In this document: one piece after another, positions 53,424-62,390 of the stretch
How positions within the stretch are numbered: position 1 is the stretch's first letter
How the letters are laid out: the number at the start of each line of letters is the position of its first letter
Assembly (NCBI GenBank): GCA_045562535.1
Contig: JBJKVP010000008.1
Span: 62,001-126,000 of the forward strand
Length of the DNA: 64,000 nt
Source of the DNA: UBA6926 sp045562535
GTDB taxonomy: Bacteria > Chloroflexota > Dehalococcoidia > UBA6926
Direction of reading: 5' to 3'
Program-made: the position numbers and the translations under genes
Notes under the pieces: generated by a model
Database searches by the model: none
Told to the model about the DNA's origin: nothing
The model's input: only the letters and a program-made list of their open reading frames with translations

Positions 53424-53939
53424 CTAGTCCTCGTTCAGAATGTCGCTCACTGGAGATACTCCGTTGGAGCCAATCTCGTCAGCCAATTCTTGAACGCTTT
53501 TATTTAATATTGGATGGATTTGCTCCGGTATCAGCTCGCTGAGAGGCTCAAGTACAAAGGCTCTTTCATGCATTCTTTCATGGGGCAAAATTAATTTATC
53601 ACTTCTCGATACAAAAAGCCCTCCTCTTTCGTATCCATATAACAGTAAATCAATATCTATTGTACGAGGCCCGTTAACAATATTTCTGGTTCTACCACCT
53701 TTCAGTTCGATCTCCAATATATGGTCCAAAATCTGGTCTGCAGATAAGTTGGTTGATCCTACAACTGCAGCATTCAAAAATAGAGGCTGCTCAACATAGC
53801 CAACAGGCAAAGTTTCATAAACACGGGAATAGATGGTATTTCTCAGCAATTTTTCAAGTTCATTCCGTGCTGACTTTAAGTTTCGCTCTCGAATCCCAAG
53901 GTTAGTGCCCAATGACAAAGCCACCCACGAATTACTCAT
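53424..53939 (-). CDS. folK: 2-amino-4-hydroxy-6-hydroxymethyldihydropteridine diphosphokinase
   Basis: Pyrophosphorylates 6-hydroxymethyl-dihydropterin in folate synthesis. From the ATG at 53939 the protein has 171 residues and starts SNSWVALSLGTNLGIRERNL. The family motifs RTIDIDLLLYG and LPHERMHERAFVLEPL (metal and substrate binding) are present. It follows folP by 69 bases on the same strand, giving a small folate pair. Confidence 0.95.
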   Translation of the reverse strand: MSNSWVALSLGTNLGIRERNLKSARNELEKLLRNTIYSRVYETLPVGYVEQPLFLNAAVVGSTNLSADQILDHILEIELKGGRTRNIVNGPRTIDIDLLLYGYERGGLFVSRSDKLILPHERMHERAFVLEPLSELIPEQIHPILNKSVQELADEIGSNGVSPVSDILNED

Positions 53940-54008
53940 GTGAAAACCTATTAACAATTATAAAATTAATAATCAATTTCAGATTGCACCTCAATTTGTA
54001 GTAACCGA

Positions 54009-54878
54009 TCAGATAATTTGATTTCTTGTAGATAATCTAATTATTGCGTCCGACATCTTTGCGATTCTCACCATGTACTCGACATCGTGCACACGAATTA
54101 TATCGACCCCTTTTGATATCCCAATAGCCATGGTAGCAGCGGTTCCTTCTACACGCTGATCATCAGGTAAATTTAACACTTTACCTATCGTAGATTTTCT
54201 TGATGTGCCCAAAAGCAATGGGTAAGGCAATTTAGATTTGAGGGTATCGAGGTTGTTCAACAAATCTAAATTATGAGTAACAGTCTTACCAAAACCAAAT
54301 CCTGGATCGACAATGATTTTATCTTTTGGGACTCCTGCTAAACTTGCTTTCAAAACACTTTCTTCTAGAGATTGAGCAATTTCTTCTATAAGATCCGTAT
54401 ACTCTATTGTTGACTGATTGTGCATCAATATAATATAACTCGCGTATTTAGCAGCTATAGAAGCCATTTTAGGATCGAATTTTAATCCAGTTACATCGTT
54501 AATTATTGTAGCTCCAGCTAACACCGCAGCCTTTGCAACATTTGGCTTGAATGTATCTATTGAAACAGGAACCCCTAGCCTACTTATTTGTTCGATAACT
54601 GGAACCACACGTTCTATCTCTACTTCTTCTGAAATAAGTTCATAAGAATTCGCAGGTTGTGTTTCACCAGAGACTGTTGATTCAACCGTAGCAGAGTACA
54701 AAGGGCGTGTAGACTGACCACCAATATCAATAATGTCTGCACCCTGTTCAACGTATTTGGTTGCCATCTTGATAGCAGAATCATGGCTATCAAAACCATC
54801 TCCAGAAAAGGATTCAGGAGACATATTAATGATTCCCATCACATAGGTTTTATTTCCAAATTGCATTTTCTCACTCAT
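54009..54878 (-). CDS. folP: Dihydropteroate synthase
   Basis: Joins p-aminobenzoate to the pterin diphosphate; target of sulfonamides. The 289 residues begin with MGIINMSPESFSGDG (usual text NVTPDSFSDGG; note MSPESFS), then DIIDIGGQSTRP, the loop IINDVTG and the late GTSRKSTIG. An insertion of about 15 residues after GQSTRPLYSA is longer than in many homologs. It is divergent from the carboxyltransferase gene. Confidence 0.95.
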   Translation of the reverse strand: MSEKMQFGNKTYVMGIINMSPESFSGDGFDSHDSAIKMATKYVEQGADIIDIGGQSTRPLYSATVESTVSGETQPANSYELISEEVEIERVVPVIEQISRLGVPVSIDTFKPNVAKAAVLAGATIINDVTGLKFDPKMASIAAKYASYIILMHNQSTIEYTDLIEEIAQSLEESVLKASLAGVPKDKIIVDPGFGFGKTVTHNLDLLNNLDTLKSKLPYPLLLGTSRKSTIGKVLNLPDDQRVEGTAATMAIGISKGVDIIRVHDVEYMVRIAKMSDAIIRLSTRNQII

Positions 54879-54900
54879 ATTTACTTATTCCAGATCAATC

Positions 54901-54928
54901 ATCATAGTAGATCTTGTACCTTTATCAA
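54901..54928 (-). promoter_or_regulatory. Candidate promoter for folP-folK
   Basis: On the minus strand TTGATA (54928-54923) is followed after 16 bases by TATGAT (54906-54901), about 22 bases before the folP ATG. Each hexamer matches the sigma-70 consensus at five of six positions. Confidence 0.45.
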
Positions 54929-55041
54929 TAACTTTTACAGATATTCATAACTATTATAGGCTTGTCACCTTCTAACTGGCTCTGCTACCATCCAATGATA
55001 AACGTATTTCAATATTGATTTAGAGATTTAATACACTAATT

Positions 55042-56595
55042 ATGACTATGCAAGATAAACTTGATGAACTATCTCGGCGTCGATCTGCCTCAGCCCAGGG
55101 TGGGGGTGAAGCGGCAATCGAAAGACAGCACGCCCGCGGAAAACTGACCGCTCATGAACGAATAAATCGACTTTTAGATCCCGGAACTTTTATCGAACTA
55201 GACCCCTTTGTTACTCACGATGTAAACGAGTTTGGAATAGCAGAAAGAAAAGTACCAGGTGATTCCGTCGTTACAGGTTATGGAAAAATTGATGGGAGAA
55301 CAGTTTTTGTATATGCCTTTGACTTCACTGTTTTGGGAGGAACCATGTCACTCGTGGCCTCAAAAAAAACCATGAAAGTTCAAGATTTAGCTCTGAAAAC
55401 CGGATCCCCTATTATAGGGATAATGGATTCCGGCGGCGCCCGAATCCAAGAAGGGGTAGATAGCCTCTGGGGTGTAGGGCAAATTTTTCAAAGGAATGTT
55501 TTATCCTCAGGTGTAATCCCTCAAATAAGTCTCATTATGGGACCCGCTGCTGGTGCTGCAGTTTATAGCCCTGCCCTCACTGATTTCATTATAATGGAAA
55601 AAGGCGTAGGGCAGATGTACATAACTGGTCCTGACGTAATAAGGACCGTTACAGGTGAGGAAGTAACACACGAGCAGTTAGGTGGTGCTGACGCCCACAC
55701 TACGCTCAGCGGTGTAGCACATTTTGGTACTGAGGGAGAAGAAGAAAGCCTAGATCTCGCCAGAGATTTGCTCAGTTTTCTACCATCCAACAATTTAGAG
55801 GAGCCTACTGTATCAGATACAGGGGATAATCCGAACAGATTAACTCCAGAATTAATTGACCTAGTTCCGGATGACCCAAACCAACCCTACGACATGAGAG
55901 ATTTCATCGATTCCATAGTGGATATAGGTGGAGGTTTCTTAGAAGTACACCAAGCATGGGCTCAAAATATTATCGTAGGTTTTGGCAGATTTAATGGTAA
56001 AACCACAGGTATCATTGGTCAGCAACCTATGGTGATGTCAGGAGCATTAGACATAAAAGCTGCTATAAAAGCTGCTAGGTTTGTACGGTTTTGTGATTGT
56101 TTTAATATACCACTGGTTACCTTGACTGATGTCCCGGGCTATTTACCAGGGGTAGATCAAGAGCATAATGGAATAATAACCCACGGTGCCAAGCTCTTGT
56201 ATGCCTACACTGAAGCTACAGTACCAAAAATAGGAGTTGTGACCAGAAAAGCATATGGTGGGGCTCTTATTGTTATGTCGTCCCAAATGCTTAGAGGCGA
56301 CATAAACTATGCTTGGCCCGCTGCAGAAATGGCTGTAATGGGTTCCGAAGGAGCAGCAAATATCATTTTTAGAAACCGAATCAGAGAGTCGGAGGATTCT
56401 GAAATGGAAAGAAAGCTTGCTACTCAAGAATACCAAGATCAGTTTGCAAATCCATATGTAACGGCTAGCAAAGGTTATATAGAAGATATCATAGACCCGG
56501 CGGACACTCGAAAAATGATAATTAGCGCACTATCAATGCTAGAAAACAAAACAGATTCCGTTCCATCAAAAAAACATGGAAACATACCGCTTTAA
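55042..56595 (+). CDS. Carboxyltransferase (12S / MmdA / PccB type) subunit
   Basis: Acyl-CoA carboxyltransferase of 517 residues. Typical text: RQHARGKLTAHERINRLLDPG at the start, the oxyanion-forming GIMDSGGARIQEG, and DVPGYLPGVDQEHNGIITHGAKLLYA with YGGALIVM near the end. It moves CO2 between biotin and propionyl-CoA/methylmalonyl-CoA. No biotin carboxylase is encoded here; instead the next genes give a small protein and a 5S-biotin-carrier fusion, so I read the set as methylmalonyl-CoA:pyruvate transcarboxylase. A propionyl-CoA carboxylase with its biotin carboxylase elsewhere is the main alternative. Confidence 0.92.
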   Translation: MTMQDKLDELSRRRSASAQGGGEAAIERQHARGKLTAHERINRLLDPGTFIELDPFVTHDVNEFGIAERKVPGDSVVTGYGKIDGRTVFVYAFDFTVLGGTMSLVASKKTMKVQDLALKTGSPIIGIMDSGGARIQEGVDSLWGVGQIFQRNVLSSGVIPQISLIMGPAAGAAVYSPALTDFIIMEKGVGQMYITGPDVIRTVTGEEVTHEQLGGADAHTTLSGVAHFGTEGEEESLDLARDLLSFLPSNNLEEPTVSDTGDNPNRLTPELIDLVPDDPNQPYDMRDFIDSIVDIGGGFLEVHQAWAQNIIVGFGRFNGKTTGIIGQQPMVMSGALDIKAAIKAARFVRFCDCFNIPLVTLTDVPGYLPGVDQEHNGIITHGAKLLYAYTEATVPKIGVVTRKAYGGALIVMSSQMLRGDINYAWPAAEMAVMGSEGAANIIFRNRIRESEDSEMERKLATQEYQDQFANPYVTASKGYIEDIIDPADTRKMIISALSMLENKTDSVPSKKHGNIPL

Positions 56596-56596
56596 A

Positions 56597-56836
56597 ATGA
56601 CTAGCATTAAACTCGATACGGATTTTATAGACGAAGAGCTTGGAGCTGCCATATTAAGCGCTATTAGTGATTATGAAGAAGAATTACGGCTAAGAAATTT
56701 AAGTGGCCATACAAACAAATGGAGAATGCAAGGACGGTTGTCACTAATGTCGAACAGGTCTCCCTTAGTCTCAAAATACCGAAGACAACCAGGACACAAC
56801 CTAATGCTCAATAATAATTATCGGAGATCTTTTTAA
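56597..56836 (+). CDS. Small protein between the two carboxyltransferases
   Basis: About 79 residues, from the ATG at 56597, one base after the previous stop. It has an N-terminal acidic helix (FIDEELGAAILSAISDYEEELRL), then NKWRMQGRLSLM and a basic tail. The W-x-x-x-G-R-x-x-x-M pattern resembles small subunits accompanying acyl-CoA carboxylases and decarboxylases, though I cannot verify this. There is no membrane segment, so it is not an OadG-type sodium pump subunit. Its stop overlaps the following start (TAATG), implying equal synthesis and probably a structural role in the complex. Confidence 0.7.
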   Translation: MTSIKLDTDFIDEELGAAILSAISDYEEELRLRNLSGHTNKWRMQGRLSLMSNRSPLVSKYRRQPGHNLMLNNNYRRSF

Positions 56837-58734
56837 TGGATCCAAAAGATATTTTTCGTAATTCAGATTCTAAAATTCAGGTGACTGATGTGACCCTACG
56901 TGACGGGCATCAATCGATTATGGCTACTAGAATGCGTACGGATCATATCAAACAAATGATCGGGATGCTTGATGATATTGGATTTGCAGCTCTAGAGGTT
57001 TGGGGAGGCGCGACATTTGACGTAATGACCAGATACCTAAATGAGGATCCTTGGCAACGAATTCGGGATCTTAAAAAGGTAGCACCAAAAACACCTTTCA
57101 TGATGCTATTACGAGGTCAAAATCTGGTTGGGTACAGGAACTATCCTGACGACGTAGTTAAAGAGTTTGTTAGGCACTCTGCAAAATCAGGAATAGATAT
57201 ATTTCGCGTCTTTGATGCACTCAATGATCATAGAAATTTCGAATCTTCCTTTGAAGCGATTCAAGACGCAGGGAAGCATATTCAAGGAACAATCTGTTAC
57301 TCGGTAACAGAAAAACACATGGGTGGCCCGGTATTTACATTAGAGTATTTTGTGGAAAAAGCTAAGATTATTGAAAAAATGGGAGCGGATTCCTTATGTA
57401 TTAAGGATATGGCAGCACTCTTGTCGCCTTACGATGCTTACGAGTTAGTTAGTGCTTTAAAAGATGCAGTTTCGATACCTATAGAATTACATGCCCACTA
57501 TACCTCAGGTATGGGCCAGATGACCCAACTAAAAGCAATCGAAGCTGGCATAGATATTGTAGATACAGATCTAACTCCGTTATCACTACGAACAGCACAC
57601 CCCCCACTTGAACCGCTGATTGTCACGCTAGACCAAACCGACAGAAAAACTGGCTTTAATCTTAATACGGTGATTGACGCTAGTGATAAATTAGAAAACC
57701 TATTACAAGAACATTACTCTGATTTTATGGCTCCATCTAAGTTCAGCACAATAGATACTAGCGTATTAACCCACCAAGTGCCTGGGGGGATGACTTCTAA
57801 CCTTCTATCACAACTTGCTGAAGCAGATGCGTTAGAGAAGCTTCCAGCAGTTTTAAAGGAGCTGCCCAAAACTAGAAAAGACCTGGGATACCCTCCCCTT
57901 GTGACTCCCTCAAGTCAAATAATCGGTATACAAGCGGTTCAAAATGTTCTTTTCGGACGATACGAGATGGTAAGTCAACAAATAAAAGATTATGTATACG
58001 GACTATACGGGCAACCACCCTTACCTATGAATAAACGTGTGGTTAAAAAAGTGCTCAAGGGGTATGAAAGAGGTGAAACCCCAACAAAAGAAAAGCCTGC
58101 AGATATTCTTGAGCCTGAACTTGCAAAAGCAAGAGAAGATATAAAAGAAATTTCCTCCGATGAAGGAGACGTTCTTATTTATGCGCTGTACCCAGTAACT
58201 GGTCTGCAATTTCTTCGCTGGAAACATGGAATAGATGATGCACCAAAGCAAGACTCCTACAATACAAAAAACTCACAAGAGTCTTTGGAAAAAGATACGG
58301 TTAAACTACCTGTTGGGCCTGGAGCAAATTCTAGATCATACAAAGTTTACGTGGGAGAAAAAGAATTCGACATAATAGTAGAATCTTCGAGTTCAACTAG
58401 CCCGCGAATTAGAAGCTTTAGAGATCCTAATCAAGGAGGCCGACCGGTCCAGCCCCCGCCAGTCGTTTCATCAACAGAGGTAACTAAGTCAGGTATATCT
58501 GCTCCCGAAGGTGGCTACCTTTTAACAGCACCAATGCCTGGGCTAGTCATAAAGTACGAAGTTAAGATCGGCGACAAAGTAAAACAAGGAGACACTTTGG
58601 TTGTTGTGGAAGCAATGAAAATGCAAAATATGCTGCCAGCGTCTGCAGATGGCATTATACTAGAGCTACCAAGAAGCAGTGGCGACAGGGTCGCTAAGGG
58701 AGATGCGCTAGTAGTAGTTGGCCCAGACAGATAA
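56836..58734 (+). CDS. Pyruvate/oxaloacetate carboxyltransferase (5S) fused to biotin carrier
   Basis: A 632-residue protein. Residues 1 to about 460 form the pyruvate carboxyltransferase barrel and its tail: VTDVTLRDGHQSIMATRMRT, the carboxylation lysine in SLCIKDMA, ELHAHYTSGMGQM and PGGMTSNL. After a proline- and serine-rich linker, a biotinyl domain ends the chain with the biotin lysine at residue 595 in VVVEAMKMQNM. This equals the 5S plus 1.3S parts of Propionibacterium transcarboxylase; the same layout occurs in oxaloacetate decarboxylase alpha and pyruvate carboxylase B chains. Partner genes favour the first, and mdh next door consumes the oxaloacetate. Confidence 0.92.
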   Translation: MDPKDIFRNSDSKIQVTDVTLRDGHQSIMATRMRTDHIKQMIGMLDDIGFAALEVWGGATFDVMTRYLNEDPWQRIRDLKKVAPKTPFMMLLRGQNLVGYRNYPDDVVKEFVRHSAKSGIDIFRVFDALNDHRNFESSFEAIQDAGKHIQGTICYSVTEKHMGGPVFTLEYFVEKAKIIEKMGADSLCIKDMAALLSPYDAYELVSALKDAVSIPIELHAHYTSGMGQMTQLKAIEAGIDIVDTDLTPLSLRTAHPPLEPLIVTLDQTDRKTGFNLNTVIDASDKLENLLQEHYSDFMAPSKFSTIDTSVLTHQVPGGMTSNLLSQLAEADALEKLPAVLKELPKTRKDLGYPPLVTPSSQIIGIQAVQNVLFGRYEMVSQQIKDYVYGLYGQPPLPMNKRVVKKVLKGYERGETPTKEKPADILEPELAKAREDIKEISSDEGDVLIYALYPVTGLQFLRWKHGIDDAPKQDSYNTKNSQESLEKDTVKLPVGPGANSRSYKVYVGEKEFDIIVESSSSTSPRIRSFRDPNQGGRPVQPPPVVSSTEVTKSGISAPEGGYLLTAPMPGLVIKYEVKIGDKVKQGDTLVVVEAMKMQNMLPASADGIILELPRSSGDRVAKGDALVVVGPDR

Positions 58735-58852
58735 CTAGGTTAGTATACTTAACCGTAGAACCAAATTTTTTTGACTGTATTGGGGATTACAAAGGTATTT
58801 TGTTGAACAAGGCCTTATTGAATTAAATAGCAAACTATGAGGGGATAAAACA

Positions 58853-59782
58853 ATGCGAAAAAAGATTACTGTAGTAGGTGGAGGCAACGTAGGTGCGACC
58901 GTTGCACAGAGAATAGCTGAAAGAGACTATGCAGATATTGTGTTAGTTGATGTGCTTGAAGGGATGCCACAAGGAAAGGCCTTGGATTTGGCCGAAAGCG
59001 GACCAATACTTGGTTACGATAGCAGTGTGATAGGAACAAACAATTACGATGAAACAAAGAATTCCGACCTAGTGGTGATTACAGCTGGAATCGCGCGGAA
59101 ACCTGGAATGACTCGAGATGACCTTCTCCGTACCAATAAATCGATAATGAAAAGTGTAGTACAAGAGGTAGCAAAACATTCACCGGATTCTATACTTCTT
59201 ATAGTATCGAATCCTTTAGATGCAATGGTATACGAGGCACACAAACATTCAGGATTCCCAAAAGAGAGAGTACTTGGTATGGCAGGGGTCCTTGATACCG
59301 CAAGAATGCGTACATTCATTGCGCAAGAAACTGGAGTGTCAGTAGAAGACGTTCAAGCATATGTATTAGGAGGTCATGGTGATACCATGGTTCCTCTTGT
59401 ACGATATGCAACTGTAGGAGGGCTACCTCTTAGCCATTGGATGTCTCCTGAGAGAATTGATGCAATAGTCACACGAACGAGGCAAGGTGGGGGCGAAATA
59501 GTGAGCCTATTAAAAACAGGTTCTGCTTTCTATGCACCGTCTGCAGCTGTTCTACAAATGGTAGATGCAATAATGTTAAACAAAAAGCGGATTGTTCCTG
59601 CAGCAGCCTACCTAGAGGGCGAATATGGTGTAAATAACCTATTTATCGGTGTACCTGTAGTATTGAGCGAAAAAGGTGTAGAAAAAATAATCGAGCTCGA
59701 ACTTACAGAGGAAGAACGGAAGGGGTTTGATAATTCAATTTCAGCCGTTCAAGAGTTACTTGAAGCGATGGAAAACTTATAA
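58853..59782 (+). CDS. mdh: Malate dehydrogenase
   Basis: NAD-dependent, 309 residues, of the LDH-like MDH class. The Rossmann motif is VVGGGNVGATVAQ, the catalytic histidine lies at 175 in GGHGDTMVPLVR, and the substrate arginines at 82 and 88 in ARKPGMTRDD support malate rather than lactate. It interconverts oxaloacetate and malate and follows the transcarboxylase genes by 118 bases, a gap with a GAGGGG ribosome site and no clear promoter. Its last six bases overlap the end of a convergent gene. Confidence 0.96.
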   Translation: MRKKITVVGGGNVGATVAQRIAERDYADIVLVDVLEGMPQGKALDLAESGPILGYDSSVIGTNNYDETKNSDLVVITAGIARKPGMTRDDLLRTNKSIMKSVVQEVAKHSPDSILLIVSNPLDAMVYEAHKHSGFPKERVLGMAGVLDTARMRTFIAQETGVSVEDVQAYVLGGHGDTMVPLVRYATVGGLPLSHWMSPERIDAIVTRTRQGGGEIVSLLKTGSAFYAPSAAVLQMVDAIMLNKKRIVPAAAYLEGEYGVNNLFIGVPVVLSEKGVEKIIELELTEEERKGFDNSISAVQELLEAMENL

Positions 59783-60469
59783 ATCAGTTTGGTCCACTTC
59801 TCTGAAATCAGTGCTGCGATAGACCCGAATTCTCCATAACCTCGTTTGCTCTGAGTGAATTTCTACAAATTGATTCGTCCGCAAGATTTCCTCGATACGA
59901 TAATGAGAGTGAATAAAAATTCGGAATTTTCTTCTTAGCACTGATTGAATAGTATTTACTATGATTGCCCCAATACGGATCCAAATCAAATTCCTTGGAA
60001 TCGATATGGCGATCAATTCAGATGAATGAAGGACTGCGGACTCTAGTAATGTCTCTGCATTAGGATAGCAACACAATACACGGTCCATGATCACGACTGA
60101 AAATTTTCCATAGTTATCCTTAGTTCGAGAGATTTCCGCAGTAATGGTTTCAGAATTTATCGATGGATCGATTTCTTTTTTTAATTGTTCAGAAGCTTTC
60201 ATAGCCCACTCAGAAGCATCGATACCGATCGATCTTTTTGCTCCTGATTTAACCAAGTTCATGTGCAGTGCACCTGCACCACTACCTATTTCCATAACTG
60301 AATGGTTTTGTATACCATATGAAACTAAATAATCGAACATTAATTTAGACTGATTTGGCAATCCTTTTGAATGATACTCTTTCAAATAATTTTGAAAATA
60401 ATTTTCATTAAACTGAAGGTTGAAGTCGGTACAGCAACTTAACTGTCCTTTTTCCTGACCATTACTCAT
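59777..60469 (-). CDS. Class I SAM-dependent methyltransferase
   Basis: The 230 residues hold a methyltransferase Rossmann fold: motif I is VMEIGSGAGALHMNLV near residue 57, followed by SIGIDASEWAMKASEQ and VVIMDRVLCCYP. The sequence is of the Mg-protoporphyrin/methyltransferase-domain type, but a specific substrate cannot be named. The N terminus has a small cysteine-containing stretch (GQLSCCTDF). It is 87 bases downstream of the sdh operon and may share its transcript or be separate. Confidence 0.82.
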   Translation of the reverse strand: MSNGQEKGQLSCCTDFNLQFNENYFQNYLKEYHSKGLPNQSKLMFDYLVSYGIQNHSVMEIGSGAGALHMNLVKSGAKRSIGIDASEWAMKASEQLKKEIDPSINSETITAEISRTKDNYGKFSVVIMDRVLCCYPNAETLLESAVLHSSELIAISIPRNLIWIRIGAIIVNTIQSVLRRKFRIFIHSHYRIEEILRTNQFVEIHSEQTRLWRIRVYRSTDFREVDQTDL

Positions 60470-60556
60470 ACTGTTACCCTTACGTAGGATTCTCAGGAAA
60501 GAATTCGCATTCTTATATAAAAGATTGCTTTGGCATTACTAATTACTTTAAATAAC

Positions 60557-61441
60557 CTATGAAAGACCTGCAATTTCAACAAAATTATCGGTGGAGACGA
60601 TATGCCGTTTTAATCCCATTTCTTTAATATTGAACCCCAATGCAGATCCAATTAGCTGAGGCAAATGTAACACTGGCATGTTTATAGATTCTCCTGCTTT
60701 ACCTGCAGCCTTAGGCTGGAACTCATCTAAGTTTAGATGGCATAGGGGGCATGGCGTAACTAGGGCGTGTGCTCCCTTGTCTTTTGCTTCCAACGTGTGA
60801 TTTGCAACCATCTTCAAACCATTATCTTGATTAATCGTCATAATTGGAAACCCACAGCATCGAAGCTTCCCCTCATAATCAATAGGTTCTGCTCCAAGAG
60901 CTTCAATTATTCGTTCCAAATACTGTGTCCTATCAGGGTGTTCATCCATACCCAGAACATATCTAGGCCTTAAAATATAGCAACCATAAAATGGAGCTAT
61001 CTTTAAACCTTTTAAGGGGTTTACTACCATCTCTGACAGCTTCTCTAATCCAAGCTCTTCGACAACTGCCCACATCATATGTGTTACGCGAACCGTCCCT
61101 TTATATTCTAAGCCTTCTTCTGCCAAATTTTTATTGATTTTAGCCAAGTATTCTGGCTTTTCCCTAAGTTTATAGTTTACCGCGCTCATGACTCCTTGGC
61201 AGGTAGAGCAAATTGTCAAAATAGTATCTAATCCCATTTGCTCTGCCATAGCAAAATTACGAGCATTCAAAGTATCTACCAATTCTTCATTACGTTCACC
61301 CAAAACTCCGGCGCCTGTACAATTGGCTTGGTCAAGCTCAATTAACTCCATACCAATTTTTTCTGCAACAGCAGTTGCCGCCGGGTATAATTCTGGTGTA
61401 CCCGCTCGAGATACACAACCTGGCCAAAAAGCATACCTCAT
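60557..61441 (-). CDS. SdhE/HdrB-like CCG-domain subunit of succinate dehydrogenase
   Basis: A 294-residue protein with two CCG-type cysteine regions. The first is AFWPGCVSRAG, NCTGAGVLGE and TICSTCQGV; the second is FYGCYILRPR, LRCCGFPIMT and PCPLCHLNLD. Such HdrB-like subunits replace the membrane cytochrome b in E-type succinate:quinone (or fumarate) reductases and bind an unusual iron-sulfur cluster. The protein has an amphipathic end but no clear membrane-spanning segment. It follows sdhB by four bases. No SdhF or separate membrane subunit is seen. Confidence 0.87.
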   Translation of the reverse strand: MRYAFWPGCVSRAGTPELYPAATAVAEKIGMELIELDQANCTGAGVLGERNEELVDTLNARNFAMAEQMGLDTILTICSTCQGVMSAVNYKLREKPEYLAKINKNLAEEGLEYKGTVRVTHMMWAVVEELGLEKLSEMVVNPLKGLKIAPFYGCYILRPRYVLGMDEHPDRTQYLERIIEALGAEPIDYEGKLRCCGFPIMTINQDNGLKMVANHTLEAKDKGAHALVTPCPLCHLNLDEFQPKAAGKAGESINMPVLHLPQLIGSALGFNIKEMGLKRHIVSTDNFVEIAGLS

Positions 61442-61445
61442 TATG

Positions 61446-62390
61446 TTAAACCTCTAGCCTTTCAAATATCTTTTTGACGTTCTTAGCCGTCTTAATACTT
61501 TTATGAATCAAAGGAGGCAATCTAAGTCGAAGAATTCGTCTAATACCTAGAGGAGCCAACTCAAAAGGCCATCTAGGAAAACCAAAGGTTTTTCTTGCAA
61601 GACCAAATTCATCTAATCTACCACTATGCTTCACTCCGTTGATAAAGCCCTGAATATGCCTCTGCCCTCTGCCATTTTTTGATATATCGTTTTCCATAAC
61701 CATAGACCGAATATCCATAATACGTTCCATAGGAGCAACGTCCTTTGGGCATGCCTGAACACACATAAAGCATCGAGTACAATCCCAAACCCCCGTAGGC
61801 TCATTATAGGATTCAAGTCTTTCTTCTTGGGCACCATCACGTGGGTCAGCTGCAAATCTGAATGCTTTTGCTAGAGCTGCTGGACCCAAAAATGTTTTAT
61901 CCACCTCCAAAACGGTGCAGTCAGATACACATGCTCCACACATGATGCAATTCATGGCTACGGCAAGTTTCATCATTTCATCATTTGAAACAAGATACTC
62001 TTTTTCGGGTTCGGGGCCAGTTGGCTGTAAATATGGTTCAACTTTTTCAACTTTTTCCCAAAACATGTCCATATTAACGACTAAATCTTTTATCACTGGC
62101 ATATTGCCCATCGGCTCTACGGTAATTATGTCCCCTTCAGTTTCCTTAATGTCCGAGACCATAGCTTTACAAGCTAAACGAGACTCGCCATTTATCTTCA
62201 TAGAACAAGAACCACATATCGCACTTCTACAAGAACATCTTAAAGACAGAGATCCATCCTGATGATCTCGTATGTCTAGCAGCCCCTCCAGAACACTTCC
62301 ATATTCTGGAAGATCTACTTCAAATTCTTCATAATGAGACCCTTCTTGGGACTCTGGATCAAATCTTTGAACTTTAAATTTTGCATCCAT
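61446..62390 (-). CDS. sdhB: Succinate dehydrogenase iron-sulfur subunit
   Basis: The 314 residues show the plant-type [2Fe-2S] cluster near the N terminus (RCSCRSAICGSCSMKING), then the [4Fe-4S] and [3Fe-4S] motifs CIMCGACVSDC and CTRCFMCVQACPKDVAP. The C-terminal extension beyond residue 260 is basic and aromatic, perhaps for membrane or SdhE contact. Its ATG directly abuts the sdhA stop. It carries electrons from SdhA to the SdhE-like subunit. Confidence 0.93.
   Translation of the reverse strand: MDAKFKVQRFDPESQEGSHYEEFEVDLPEYGSVLEGLLDIRDHQDGSLSLRCSCRSAICGSCSMKINGESRLACKAMVSDIKETEGDIITVEPMGNMPVIKDLVVNMDMFWEKVEKVEPYLQPTGPEPEKEYLVSNDEMMKLAVAMNCIMCGACVSDCTVLEVDKTFLGPAALAKAFRFAADPRDGAQEERLESYNEPTGVWDCTRCFMCVQACPKDVAPMERIMDIRSMVMENDISKNGRGQRHIQGFINGVKHSGRLDEFGLARKTFGFPRWPFELAPLGIRRILRLRLPPLIHKSIKTAKNVKKIFERLEV

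Noticed and set aside
55042..58734. Sodium-pumping oxaloacetate or methylmalonyl-CoA decarboxylase
   Set aside because: There is no multi-span beta (pump) subunit and the small protein lacks a membrane helix.
58738..58773. Possible terminator after the 5S-biotin-carrier gene (GGTTAGTATACTTAACC then a T run)
   Set aside because: The arms leave only a five-pair weak stem and the T run is more than ten bases away.
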